A DNA stretch of 64,000 nt from Mesorhizobium sp. NFR06. GTDB lineage: Bacteria > Pseudomonadota > Alphaproteobacteria > Rhizobiales > Rhizobiaceae. Position numbers and translations under genes: made by a program. The notes below the pieces were generated by a model, which saw nothing but the letters and a program-made list of their open reading frames with translations, was not told where the DNA came from and searched no databases. Shown in pieces: positions 26,583 to 34,560 of this stretch (position 1 is its first letter; the number at the start of each line of letters is the position of its first letter). The DNA lies in assembly GCF_900115245.1 (NCBI RefSeq), contig NZ_FOVT01000013.1, positions 62,001 to 126,000 of the forward strand, read 5' to 3'.

Positions 26583-27257
26583 ATGATGGATGTCACGCAA
26601 CCACGCAATGCCGGCATGGACGGGCACGAGCAAGCCTTGGACCTCACGCGGGGGATTGCCGCCTACCTCAACGACCCTCTCGTGGCAGGGCTGGCGCGCG
26701 TCATCGCCAAGCATCCGAAGGCCGATATCGCCAACGCCTTTAACCACAAGCAGGTCGCCTGCAAGATGTGGGCGCTCGACAAGCTGTTCGAAAGCTGCGG
26801 CGGCCGGTTCGGGCGCATATGGGTTCTGGGTGGCTGGTACGGCGTGTTGCCGGCAATGCTTTTCAACGACGCCCGCTTCGACATCGTGGCGGTCGATAGC
26901 ATCGACATCGATCCCGAAGTCGCGCCGGTCGCCAGGACCTTCAACCGGGAAGCCGGCGACCGGTTCCGGGCGCTGACGGCCGATATGTACGCGCTCGACT
27001 ACGCGGCCGGGCGGCCCGACCTGACGGTCAATACGAGTTGCGAACACATAGCCGATCTGCGCGCCTGGCTTGCTCTGCTTCCGCAGGGTACGAATGTTCT
27101 GCTGCAATCGAACGATTATTTCAGCGAGCCGACGCACGTCAACTGCGTGGCTTCACTTGCGGCTTTCGAAGCAATGGCGGCGCTACGGGAGGTGCGGTTC
27201 TCCGGCGAACTGCCGACAAAAAATTACACGCGCTTCATGCTGATCGGATCTGTCTAA
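26583..27257 (+). CDS. SAM-dependent methyltransferase-like protein
   Basis: This 224-aa protein has a Rossmann-like motif, RIWVLGGWYGVLPAMLF, followed by an acidic loop VAVDSIDIDPE, which fits SAM binding. The Gly-rich turn is unusual, with Trp-Tyr in place of the common Cys-Gly or Ser-Gly. The acceptor is unknown. The two adjacent ATGs at 26583 and 26586 are the likely starts; the upstream frame to 26334 is open but lies opposite the ABC-like gene start region. It sits between the ABC-like gene (divergent) and the Rid gene. The TAA stop touches a family C repeat. Confidence 0.75.
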   Translation: MMDVTQPRNAGMDGHEQALDLTRGIAAYLNDPLVAGLARVIAKHPKADIANAFNHKQVACKMWALDKLFESCGGRFGRIWVLGGWYGVLPAMLFNDARFDIVAVDSIDIDPEVAPVARTFNREAGDRFRALTADMYALDYAAGRPDLTVNTSCEHIADLRAWLALLPQGTNVLLQSNDYFSEPTHVNCVASLAAFEAMAALREVRFSGELPTKNYTRFMLIGSV

Positions 27258-27353
27258 AGCGCGTCGCGCTGAAACGGATTCAGGCGACGCGCTTAAGTCT
27301 TTGTTTTGATGCATGTCGTTCTCCCAGAGCCGCTGCACTGGGCGACATGCATT
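27256..27353 (+). repeat. Double-hairpin intergenic repeat, family C
   Basis: Two perfect stems lie side by side. AAGCGCGTCGC (27257-27267) pairs with GCGACGCGCTT (27284-27294) around a 16-nt loop. ATGCATGTCG (27309-27318) pairs with CGACATGCAT (27343-27352) around a 24-nt loop that itself contains CCCAG..CTGGG. Such two-stem mosaics are a form often seen between genes in Mesorhizobium. Confidence 0.88.
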
Positions 27354-27384
27354 AAATTGAAATCGCCCCACAGGAGACCGACAA

Positions 27385-27780
27385 GTGACGCTCCAAAGCA
27401 TCAACCCCAAGGATCTGCCGGTTCCCCAGACCTACAGCCAGGTCGTCGTTGCGACAGGCAGCAAGCTGGTATTCATCTCGGGCCAGGAGCCCGAAGGCCT
27501 GCATGGCAAGCTTGTCGGCCGTGGTGATCTTGCGACCCAGGCGCGCCAAGTGTTTACCAATCTCGGCCGGGCGCTTGCCGCTGCCGGTGCGACGCCTGCG
27601 CAGGTCACCAGGATCACGATCTATGTGGTCAACTACCACCGCGATGAATGCCTGCCGATCATCGAAAAGGCTCGGGTAGAGCTGTTCGGAGATCACAAAC
27701 CGGCCGACGTGGTGCTTGGCGTGGCGAGCCTGTCTCCCGACTATCTGATCGAAGTTGACGCAGTCGCGGTCATCGACTGA
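27385..27780 (+). CDS. Rid family protein (RidA/YjgF-like)
   Basis: This 131-aa protein has the trimeric Rid fold seen from NPKDLPVPQTYSQVV, VFISGQEPEG and RITIYVVN. RidA proper has an Arg in the PARSCV segment that is needed to deaminate imines; here the same place reads PADVVLGVASL, without Arg. It is therefore probably not an imine deaminase of the RidA class but one of the other Rid subfamilies, whose reactions are poorly known. The start is GTG at 27385 with CAGGAG upstream. Confidence 0.9.
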   Translation: MTLQSINPKDLPVPQTYSQVVVATGSKLVFISGQEPEGLHGKLVGRGDLATQARQVFTNLGRALAAAGATPAQVTRITIYVVNYHRDECLPIIEKARVELFGDHKPADVVLGVASLSPDYLIEVDAVAVID

Positions 27781-27798
27781 CCACGCATTTGCGACGGG

Positions 27799-27894
27799 TC
27801 TAGAACAATTCCAGGAAAAGTGTGACACGGGAATTGTGTCAAAACAAAGAGATAGAGCGTTTCGCCATTTCCGTGAAACGGTGAAAAGCTCTAG
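27799..27894 (+). repeat. Palindromic intergenic repeat, family B copy 2
   Basis: This matches the element at 22077-22177 with a shorter first hairpin (CAATTCC..GGAATTG) and a full second hairpin (GCGTTTCGCC..GTGAAACGG). Its ends are TCTAG and GCTCTAG. The right end supplies the TAG stop of the glycosyltransferase gene on the minus strand (27891-27893). Confidence 0.9.
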
Positions 27895-29102
27895 GATCCC
27901 TGGTCTGTTTGATCGTGTGCTTTTCCAAAACCGGGCCGTGTTTTCAGGCACCAGGTTCGATACCGCTCGCGCAGGATTTGCGCCGAGTGACGCGCGCCTT
28001 CCAGATCGAGACGATGCGCGGATGGCGTCGGTGCCGCAAGCGCCTGTTCGATCGCTCGCGCCAGACCTTCAGGCGTTAGGTCATTTTCCGTCAGTACGGT
28101 TGCCAGACCGAGTTCCCCGAGCATCAGGGCGCGAACCGTCTGCTCGGTTTCCCCGCCGGCTGCAAACGGAACGAGCAGGGAGCGACAACCCGCGCGCAGG
28201 ACATCGCAGACCGTGTTGTAGCCCGCCTGCGAGACCGACAGGCGGGCACCGGTAAGCAGGCTGGCGAAATCCTCGCGGAACCTGAAGATGGACAGCCCCG
28301 GCGTGGCATCGCGTGCGATCGCGTCAAACTCGTCCTTCGGCAGGTTTGGACCGGTGATCAAACACCATTTCCAACCGTTGCTGGCATGCCGTGCCGCCGC
28401 GATGGTGGAGCTGACCAGGACCTTTCCGGCAGCCCCGCCGCCAACCGACACCAGAACGTCGAAGCGCTCGGAGGCCGCGGGCGGAGGCGGCGCGGCAACA
28501 AGCCCCGTGTAGGTGATCTCGGCCTTGATCGTCCCAGCCAGTGGAAATGTCCTGTCGATGGTTGCGAAAGCCGGATCGCCGTGGACCATGACAAGGTCGA
28601 AGTGCCTGTTGATGAGATCGACCGTCTCCTCGTTTCGGCCTGGCTTGACGCGCTCCTGGAGGATATCGCGGACGGACGTTGCCAGCAGCGGCCTGGGCGA
28701 CGTCGCGTCGATGGCTTCGATCAGCGGCAAGAGTTCGAAACGCATCTGCCGGCGTCCAAATGGAAACGCCTCGATAATGACGATGTCAGGCCGGCAATCC
28801 CGGAATGCCTGCAGCAGCATCTGTGAACGCGATTTCTTGAAATCATCATCGATGGATTTGCCCTGCAGATCGACAAGTTCGGAAAATCCTTCATCACCGG
28901 AGGTGACGGGTGGCAGGATTACGGATTTTACCCCCGGTCCTGGAAACCCCGCGACCGGCGCTCCGCCGGTCACGACGGTTACGTCAAACCCGTCATCGGC
29001 CAGAGCCGCCGCAATGCGGCTGGCGCGCGCGAGGTGGCCGATGCCGAGCAGGTGCTGGACATAGAGGAAGGCGCGCAGCTGCTTCAATCGGCGGCCCGCC
29101 AC
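27891..29102 (-). CDS. Glycosyltransferase, MurG-like (COG4671 type)
   Basis: This 403-aa GT-B protein has the N-terminal signature YVQHLLGIGHLARASRI of the predicted-glycosyltransferase group COG4671. A MurG-like C-terminal donor-binding part follows (VSVGGGAAGKVL, LSVSQAGYNTVCDVLRAG). Donor and acceptor are unknown. The start is GTG at 29102, which overlaps the end of the previous glycosyltransferase gene by about 19 bp. The stop codon lies in a family B repeat. It is the third gene of a three-glycosyltransferase operon that starts at 31544. Confidence 0.88.
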   Translation of the reverse strand: MAGRRLKQLRAFLYVQHLLGIGHLARASRIAAALADDGFDVTVVTGGAPVAGFPGPGVKSVILPPVTSGDEGFSELVDLQGKSIDDDFKKSRSQMLLQAFRDCRPDIVIIEAFPFGRRQMRFELLPLIEAIDATSPRPLLATSVRDILQERVKPGRNEETVDLINRHFDLVMVHGDPAFATIDRTFPLAGTIKAEITYTGLVAAPPPPAASERFDVLVSVGGGAAGKVLVSSTIAAARHASNGWKWCLITGPNLPKDEFDAIARDATPGLSIFRFREDFASLLTGARLSVSQAGYNTVCDVLRAGCRSLLVPFAAGGETEQTVRALMLGELGLATVLTENDLTPEGLARAIEQALAAPTPSAHRLDLEGARHSAQILRERYRTWCLKTRPGFGKAHDQTDQGS

Positions 29103-30328
29103 TCGCGCTCGAACAGCTCCTTGAGCTGCCCAATGCTTGCCATATGATCGAAATTGCCGCGCACGCGCCGCTCAGCGGCCTCGCCGAGGCGGGCGCGCAG
29201 CACAGGATCACGGATCAGGCGCTCCAGCGCCTGTGCCAGGGCAACCGGGTTTTCCGTCGGAACCAGCAACCCGGTCTCATCCGGCAACAAAAGCTCCGGC
29301 ACGCCGGAAATATCGGTCGACACGCAGGCAAGCCGCTGGCTGGCAGCCTCCACGAGAACATTCGGCAGACCGTCGCGGTCGCCATTTGCGGTGATCCTGC
29401 AGGCCAGCGCGAAGATGTCGGCGCTGCGGTAGTGCTCGAGTACCTGCTCCTGAGCAAGCGCTCCTTTCCAGGAGACGCGACCGCTCAGTCCGAGCTTTTG
29501 CGCCAGCGCCCTGAGCCGTTCCAGTTTCTCGCCGTCGCCGATATGCTCGAAACGCCACGCCAAATCGCCGGGCAAGAGGGCAAGGGCCTCCAGCAAGGTA
29601 TCGTAGCCTTTCTTTTCAACGGCGCGCCCGACGCTCAAAATGACAACCGGTTCGTCCGGCGCCGAGCCGTCATGCTGTTTTCGCGCGCCGCCGAAACTGC
29701 CGAAGCGATGAAGGTCGAGCCCATGGTAGCTCAGATGCACTGACGAGTTGCCGTTGGCGAGTTCTTTCAGACGGTCGAAGCCGGTCTTCGTGCAAGTGAC
29801 CGTCCAGCGCGCAGAGGAAAGCTTGCCAGCCAGATCCCAGTCCGCCGAAGTCCAGATGTCCTTGGCGTGGGCTGAGCAGCTCCAGGGCAGGCTACGAAGC
29901 TGGCTGGCGTAGCGGGTAACCGATGCCGGCGTGTGCGCGAAATGCGCATGCAACCATTCCGCGCCTTCCGGCCATTCGGCCGCCAGCACGAGCGCTTGCC
30001 CGAAGCGGCGCGCGCGATTGCGCGTAAAGTCGCGAGGGATATCGCTGGCCAGCGATGCGAGCGCGCGCCAGAAGGCCGGTCGCGGCAGATAAGCAAACAG
30101 CGAGCGAAGCACGCGCAGCGGCTCTTGATGCAGATATTCCGGCAGATAGTGGACGGGCGCTTTGATCTCGTCATGCACGGGGTGGCGTTTTGCGTCGGTT
30201 GGCCGCCTGAGCGCGACCAGTATCAGGTCGAACCCCGCTCGCTCCAGACCGAGCAGTTCCTGCGCGATGAAGGTTTCCGACAGCCGCGGATAGCCCTTCA
30301 GAACCACGACGATCTTGCGATTTTGCAA
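29084..30328 (-). CDS. Glycosyltransferase family 4
   Basis: This GT4 protein of about 414 aa has the donor-binding half VVILSVGRAVEKKGYDTLLE and the signature region GDRDGLPNVLVEAASQRL (E-x7-E-like). I chose the TTG at 30328, with GAGGGA 9 nt upstream, over a TTG at 30346 which has no ribosome site. Both overlap or abut the end of the upstream gene (stop at 30330). It is the middle gene of the glycosyltransferase operon and probably acts in sequence on the same glycan. Confidence 0.88.
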   Translation of the reverse strand: MQNRKIVVVLKGYPRLSETFIAQELLGLERAGFDLILVALRRPTDAKRHPVHDEIKAPVHYLPEYLHQEPLRVLRSLFAYLPRPAFWRALASLASDIPRDFTRNRARRFGQALVLAAEWPEGAEWLHAHFAHTPASVTRYASQLRSLPWSCSAHAKDIWTSADWDLAGKLSSARWTVTCTKTGFDRLKELANGNSSVHLSYHGLDLHRFGSFGGARKQHDGSAPDEPVVILSVGRAVEKKGYDTLLEALALLPGDLAWRFEHIGDGEKLERLRALAQKLGLSGRVSWKGALAQEQVLEHYRSADIFALACRITANGDRDGLPNVLVEAASQRLACVSTDISGVPELLLPDETGLLVPTENPVALAQALERLIRDPVLRARLGEAAERRVRGNFDHMASIGQLKELFEREWRAAD

Positions 30329-30329
30329 G

Positions 30330-31544
30330 TCAGTTGATTCCCTCAATGACCGACAGGTGATGGCCGGCCCGCCGGTCGAGCAGTTCCGCGACGATTTCGG
30401 AAATATGAGGCAGCCCTTCCAGCGTCAGATGCGGATTGCTCTGTGAGGGGCGGGGCCGGTTCGGCAGCGCCACCAGCGCATCGGCAAACCGTTGGGAATC
30501 CTTGGCTTCCTCGGGCAACAGCATCTCGACGAGGCCGAGCTCGGCTGCTCGCCGGGCTCGGATCAATTGTTCCTCGCGGGGCTCGATGCGCGGGACGATC
30601 AGCGCCGGCTTGTCGAAAGACAGTATCTCGCAATAGGTGTTGTAACCGCCCATCGCCACCACCGCCTTGGCGCCGGCAATCAGGTCTTCCATGCGGTTGT
30701 CGAACTCGATGATCTTGATGTAGGGGATCTTGGCCCCCTTCTTGAGCAGCTTGTTGCGCTTGCGCGCCGGCATGTAGGGCCCAAGCACGATCAGCGCCCT
30801 ATGCTGCAATTGTGGATCCTGCTGATAGGCATCGACGACGTCGTGGATCAGTTCGGCGCCGTCACCCCCGCCACCGGTGGTAACGAGGATATACTCGCCC
30901 TCGGGCCGGTGGCCGGGCAATTCGTTCCGTTGCAGGCTGCGTTGCAGGAAACCGACGAACCTTATCTTTGCCCTGATAGCGGGAGGCACATCCAGGCCGG
31001 TCAACGGATCGTAGAAATCCGGCGGACCATAGGCCCAGATCTTGTCGTAGAACAGGCCTATCTTGCGCATCACATCCCTGCGCGCCCACTCTGCCTCGAG
31101 CAGATGCGGCGCATCCATCACCTCGCGCAGGCCAAGCACGAGCGTGGTGCCGCGCGTTTTGAGGTAGGACAGCGTGTCCTCAATCTCGCCGCGCAGGCCG
31201 AGCGGCTCCTTGTCGACGATGAAGATATCCGGCCGGAAGCTCTCGGCCGTGTGGCGGATGATCGACTGGCGCATCCTCAGCGTCTCATGCAGATCGATAT
31301 CCTTTTCCAGCGAGGTGTATTCGCCGTTGCGCAACTTGATGACGCTGGGGATCTTCACGAAGTCGACTCGAGCGCGGTAATCGAAGGCGCCGGCGATAGT
31401 CGCACCCGAAATTATGAGCACCTGAAGCCCGCGGAAATCCTCGACCAGCGAATGCGCGATCGTCCGGCAGCGCTGCAGGTGGCCGAGCCCGAACGTGTCG
31501 TGGCTGTACATGAGAATTCGAGCGTTTTCTGCGTGCTGGGTCAT
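30330..31544 (-). CDS. Glycosyltransferase, MurG-like (COG4671 type)
   Basis: This 404-aa protein is related to the product of 27891. It shares the N-terminal signature (MYSHDTFGLGHLQRCRTIA) and the C-terminal VVAMGGYNTYCEILSFDKPA, where a Gly-rich turn binds the nucleotide. Two paralogues in one operon suggest two related sugar additions. It is the first gene of the operon; the pseudogene remnant lies just upstream, and the ATG at 31544 has a modest purine run before it. Confidence 0.88.
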   Translation of the reverse strand: MTQHAENARILMYSHDTFGLGHLQRCRTIAHSLVEDFRGLQVLIISGATIAGAFDYRARVDFVKIPSVIKLRNGEYTSLEKDIDLHETLRMRQSIIRHTAESFRPDIFIVDKEPLGLRGEIEDTLSYLKTRGTTLVLGLREVMDAPHLLEAEWARRDVMRKIGLFYDKIWAYGPPDFYDPLTGLDVPPAIRAKIRFVGFLQRSLQRNELPGHRPEGEYILVTTGGGGDGAELIHDVVDAYQQDPQLQHRALIVLGPYMPARKRNKLLKKGAKIPYIKIIEFDNRMEDLIAGAKAVVAMGGYNTYCEILSFDKPALIVPRIEPREEQLIRARRAAELGLVEMLLPEEAKDSQRFADALVALPNRPRPSQSNPHLTLEGLPHISEIVAELLDRRAGHHLSVIEGIN

Positions 31545-31654
31545 TGTTGAACGTCTCTTAAAATTCTCGCCTTGAGCACCGTGGGCGACCCCGCAGGCTT
31601 CGAAACCATCTCGCAGGCCTACCGATCCGTTTTGAGATATGAGGCCGCAATTTT

Positions 31655-32285
31655 CACTTTGTCCTATCCAACGGGGCCAACGATGACGCGCTTCTTGATC
31701 GTGCGTTCAAGCTGACCGTCGTCCGCTATACGATGTTCGATAATGTCGTCCAAGCTCATTAATCACTTCAAAGGCCGGGCTATTCGAGCCGCTGCGTGAC
31801 AGCGCATCGTGGCTGAAAGTGGCGCCGGCTGCCACCAATTCGAAGGTATTGTTTGGTATATCTGTCGGATAGGCTTTCTGATTGGCCGAGCCCGAAACTG
31901 CATGGATTGGCGAATATCGCCTCGGCGGGAGCGGGCTGAGACTCCCTATTGTTGTTTTGGGATGGATCCAAGGGCAAAGCAGTGTCCAAGTGGTTGGCAA
32001 AGGCCTCCCTTCTTGTTTTCGATAGGCTCCGGTCTCTCCGAACTCAATTGGTTTGGCAGTGGTGAAGGCGAATTCCGCTATCCTGCCAATATAGCTAATT
32101 GCTTGATCGGCATACTTAATTGCTTGCTCGGTATACGAAATGACGAGGCCGGCGGCTGTCGCACGGCGCATATAATCGTACTCACTTCGCGCGCCATTGC
32201 TCTCGGTCTTGGGGGAGCAAAGGTGCTGCCCGTCAATCTCTCGACGTGCGGCCTGATTATGATTCACCCACCGGAACTGAGCCAT
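31655..32285 (-). pseudogene. Remnant of an HNH-type restriction endonuclease (N-terminal domain only)
   Basis: The minus strand from ATG 32285 reads FRWVNHNQAARREIDGQHL, SPKTESNGARSEY, RIAEFAFTTAKPIEFGE and later YSPIHAVSGSANQKAYP. This is the pattern of the N-terminal DNA-recognition domain of many HNH restriction endonucleases, as I remember the family. The frame stops early, but a +1 shift near 31745 continues the family-like reading (LDDIIEHRIADDGQLERTIK) to a stop at about 31655. The HNH domain is absent. A 21-bp tandem duplication near 32088-32135 encodes YTEQAIK-YADQAIS. Lower GC than the neighbours suggests acquisition by transfer. The gene is broken. Confidence 0.6.
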
Positions 32286-32389
32286 CTATCGCCCACGCTA
32301 TCCGGAAATTCGGCAGGAATCGAGTGGATGCCAGCGCTCACGACACACCGCCCGCAGCAGGGGGTGCAACACCGGGTGCTTGTCGATCG

Positions 32390-32752
32390 CTATGGCTTCT
32401 GGCCAATGCCTTTAGCTGGGAGAAGGGGATGACCGGCGATGCCGTGGTAAGCGGCTGCCTTTCGGCCGCGTGAGGCACGTGCATGGCGAGGAGGATCCGC
32501 GGCACGATTTCGGGGAAGGGGCCTGGCAGGATCCGCCGCGTCGAATTCGATCGCAAATCCTGCGTCGATGGCGATCTGCGCAATGAGATCGCCGAGTTGC
32601 CGATCCGTCAGTTCACACGAAGGGAACGTTCTCCGCACGGCACAGATCCCCTCAGCTATCGAGATGCACGGGTTGTGGGCATTGTCGAGCAGGTAGCGGA
32701 CAATCGTTCGGCGAATGTCCGATGGGGTGGGTGTCTGCTCGGGCGCGGACAT
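32390..32752 (-). CDS. Small conserved-looking protein, paralogue of the next gene
   Basis: A 120-aa frame starts at ATG 32752. Its core SIAEGICAVRRTFPSCELTD and RQLGDLIAQIAIDAGFAIEF aligns residue by residue with the upstream gene product (SIAQAIRAIRTLMPACKATD, RELEELLAQACITHGVAIAF). The last 45 residues have no counterpart there and may be a read-through tail. Function is unknown; the helical core of about 45 residues could bind a partner. It begins 8 bp after the upstream stop, so it is probably co-translated. Confidence 0.65.
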   Translation of the reverse strand: MSAPEQTPTPSDIRRTIVRYLLDNAHNPCISIAEGICAVRRTFPSCELTDRQLGDLIAQIAIDAGFAIEFDAADPARPLPRNRAADPPRHARASRGRKAAAYHGIAGHPLLPAKGIGQKP

Positions 32753-32760
32753 CTCCTGCC

Positions 32761-33006
32761 CTAGGAATGGAGCCGCGTTTGTGAGCCGCCGGCCGTTCCT
32801 GCGTCGAAAGCGATCGCCACGCCGTGCGTAATGCATGCTTGCGCCAGCAACTCTTCCAACTCGCGGTCGGTGGCCTTGCATGCCGGCATGAGTGTTCGAA
32901 TGGCGCGGATCGCCTGGGCGATGGACAGGAACCGCGCCTTGCCTCTTGAGCGCACATAGGCCTCGGCCGCCCTCTCTACCGTGAGGGCGTGAAAAGCGTG
33001 GGTCAT
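32761..33006 (-). CDS. Small protein, tandem paralogue
   Basis: This 81-aa protein has an excellent ribosome site, AGGGAGGAAT, about 6 nt before ATG 33006. It is a compact helical protein with the core shared with the gene at 32390. I do not recognise the family. The pair looks like a tandem duplication in which the downstream copy diverged. It lies in the decayed, possibly transferred patch. Confidence 0.72.
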   Translation of the reverse strand: MTHAFHALTVERAAEAYVRSRGKARFLSIAQAIRAIRTLMPACKATDRELEELLAQACITHGVAIAFDAGTAGGSQTRLHS

Positions 33007-33138
33007 CGAGATTCCTCCCTGAACCTGACTGGAGAATTTAGAAAGCGGATTTTCGCGGTCTTCAAGGCTTCGTATGATTCCGGACAGTTCGGCGGCGGCG
33101 AGGTCCGGGTGACATCGCTCCAGTGTCTTCCGGAGCAG

Positions 33139-33393
33139 TCAGGCTGGTCCCGCGGACCCCGGAATCACCTCGTCGAACGGCATCGCCAGCACGACCCTGC
33201 CGCTCTCGTCGGTGACCTCGAAACTGCAGTCGAACCAGCTGCGGATTGTGTCCATGCGGGTGCGGAAGACCAGATCCCGAGCGGTGGCGAGCGCATGTCC
33301 GCGCACGGCTTCCTCGTTTGCCAGTTCATCGCCTTCATAGTCGGGTATCAGCCGACCGCGGTAGCGCATGTTCATGAAGTAGCGCAAGGCCAC
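33139..33393 (-). CDS. DUF6894-like small protein
   Basis: This protein of about 84 aa reads RYFMNMRYRGRLIPDYEG, then ANEEAVRGHALATARDL and FEVTDESGRVVLAMPF. This is the short two-part pattern of DUF6894 proteins that are frequent in rhizobia. The function of that family is unknown. The start is uncertain: GTG at 33393, one base after the Crp-type stop, fits the family N-terminus, and TTG at 33387 also would. It is translationally coupled to the regulator gene. Confidence 0.7.
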   Translation of the reverse strand: MALRYFMNMRYRGRLIPDYEGDELANEEAVRGHALATARDLVFRTRMDTIRSWFDCSFEVTDESGRVVLAMPFDEVIPGSAGPA

Positions 33394-33394
33394 C

Positions 33395-34126
33395 TCATGC
33401 GCCCCGTTTGATCGGGAACTGGAACACGTTGGAGTATTCCTTCTCGGCGAAGCCGTAGGACTGGCCGGCAATCTGTTCCAGCTTGTCGCGATCCCTCACC
33501 GTGATGTGACCACGCGTGGCGCGGATCACGCCGACGCCCTCGAGCATCTGCACCGCCAGCGTTACGCCGGGACGGCGCGTGCCCAGCATGACGCTCATGA
33601 ACTCGTGCGTGATAGGCAAGTCGTCACGCTCCAGCCGGTCATGGGTCATGAGCAGCCACCGCGCCAGCCGCTCTTCAATGGAGTAGCCGGCGTTGGCATA
33701 GGCCGTCTGGCTGACCTGCACGATAAAGGTGTGCACGAAGCGCAGAAGCAGGGCGCGCAGCGTGAGGCTCTGGTCCATCGCCGCGTGAAGTGCCTCCGCC
33801 CCTATGCGCACGGCTTCTCCAGAAGCCTGGACCAGGCAGGTGTGCGGCGAACGATCCACGCCAAGCACGATGGGGACACCCACAAGACCCTCCGATCCGA
33901 CCATGCCGACCTCGAACCGTCCTTCCCCGGTGTCGGCGACGATTGAGGCAACCCCAAATTCGGGGAAGGTGACGTGCGCGATCTTCTGGTCGGCTCTGAA
34001 CAGGTGTTCGCGCACCTCAAACGTAACGGCCTCGAGATGCGGCTGCACCAAGGCAAAGTCGTCCGGCGATAGAGATGCCAGCAGACGATTGCGAATGACT
34101 GATTGCTGAAAGTGAGCCATGCTCAT
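33395..34126 (-). CDS. Crp/Fnr-family transcriptional regulator
   Basis: This 243-aa regulator has an N-terminal effector domain (about 15-140) of the CNB fold and a C-terminal winged helix with LGTRRPGVTLAVQMLEGVGV. The cAMP-contacting Gly-Glu/Arg pair is not evident (VGSEGLVGVPIVLG), so cNMP binding is doubtful; other members of this type answer to oxygen, NO or unknown signals. The likely start is ATG 34126, or the second ATG 6 bp later. Confidence 0.88.
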   Translation of the reverse strand: MSMAHFQQSVIRNRLLASLSPDDFALVQPHLEAVTFEVREHLFRADQKIAHVTFPEFGVASIVADTGEGRFEVGMVGSEGLVGVPIVLGVDRSPHTCLVQASGEAVRIGAEALHAAMDQSLTLRALLLRFVHTFIVQVSQTAYANAGYSIEERLARWLLMTHDRLERDDLPITHEFMSVMLGTRRPGVTLAVQMLEGVGVIRATRGHITVRDRDKLEQIAGQSYGFAEKEYSNVFQFPIKRGA

Positions 34127-34560
34127 AGCCTCCGTTTAGGGGCAAGAGCACGGGCGGCTCAGCCATCTCTCAGCCGCTTGCGCCCAAACAGTCAGCAAGC
34201 GATCGACTTGTATCCTCCCAAGCTCAATCCCAGGCAAGGATGAATGTCATTTTGGCGACTTGGGTACGGATTCGTACGCTGGCATTCGCGTGTGGGAACC
34301 ACAGCGCAAATCAAGCATTGGGCATGCCAGAGCGGTCGAGTTTCTGTCCCAAAACCTGTTGCGGCCGCTCTCCCGCGCGCGTAAGAGCCCGCCGGCTGCT
34401 TCCCGGAGCAACCAGCGGGCTTCCTTTGTTCGAAGTCGGGCGTGGCGGACCAGAATATCGGCGGCGCGAGCTTCGCCGACATCACCTCGTGAATGAACAT
34501 GACCCAGGGGTGCGACGACCCGCCACGGACGCGGCGTGCTTGCTGCGGCCTCTCGTCCGC
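34127..34560. other. Intergenic region without a convincing gene
   Basis: I find no gene in these 434 bp. There is a hairpin, AGCCCGC (34386-34392) with GCGGGCT (34415-34421) and a 22-nt loop, followed by TTCCTTTG on the plus strand. It could end a small RNA or be a remnant. The short minus-strand frame at 34192-34500 has no ribosome site or family pattern. Confidence 0.5.

Noticed and set aside
32088-32135. CRISPR-like tandem repeat
   Set aside because: There are only two imperfect 21-bp units without spacers; it is a tandem duplication in a pseudogene.
31809-32432. 207-codon open frame on the plus strand
   Set aside because: It is antisense to the restriction-enzyme remnant and has no ribosome site or motif.
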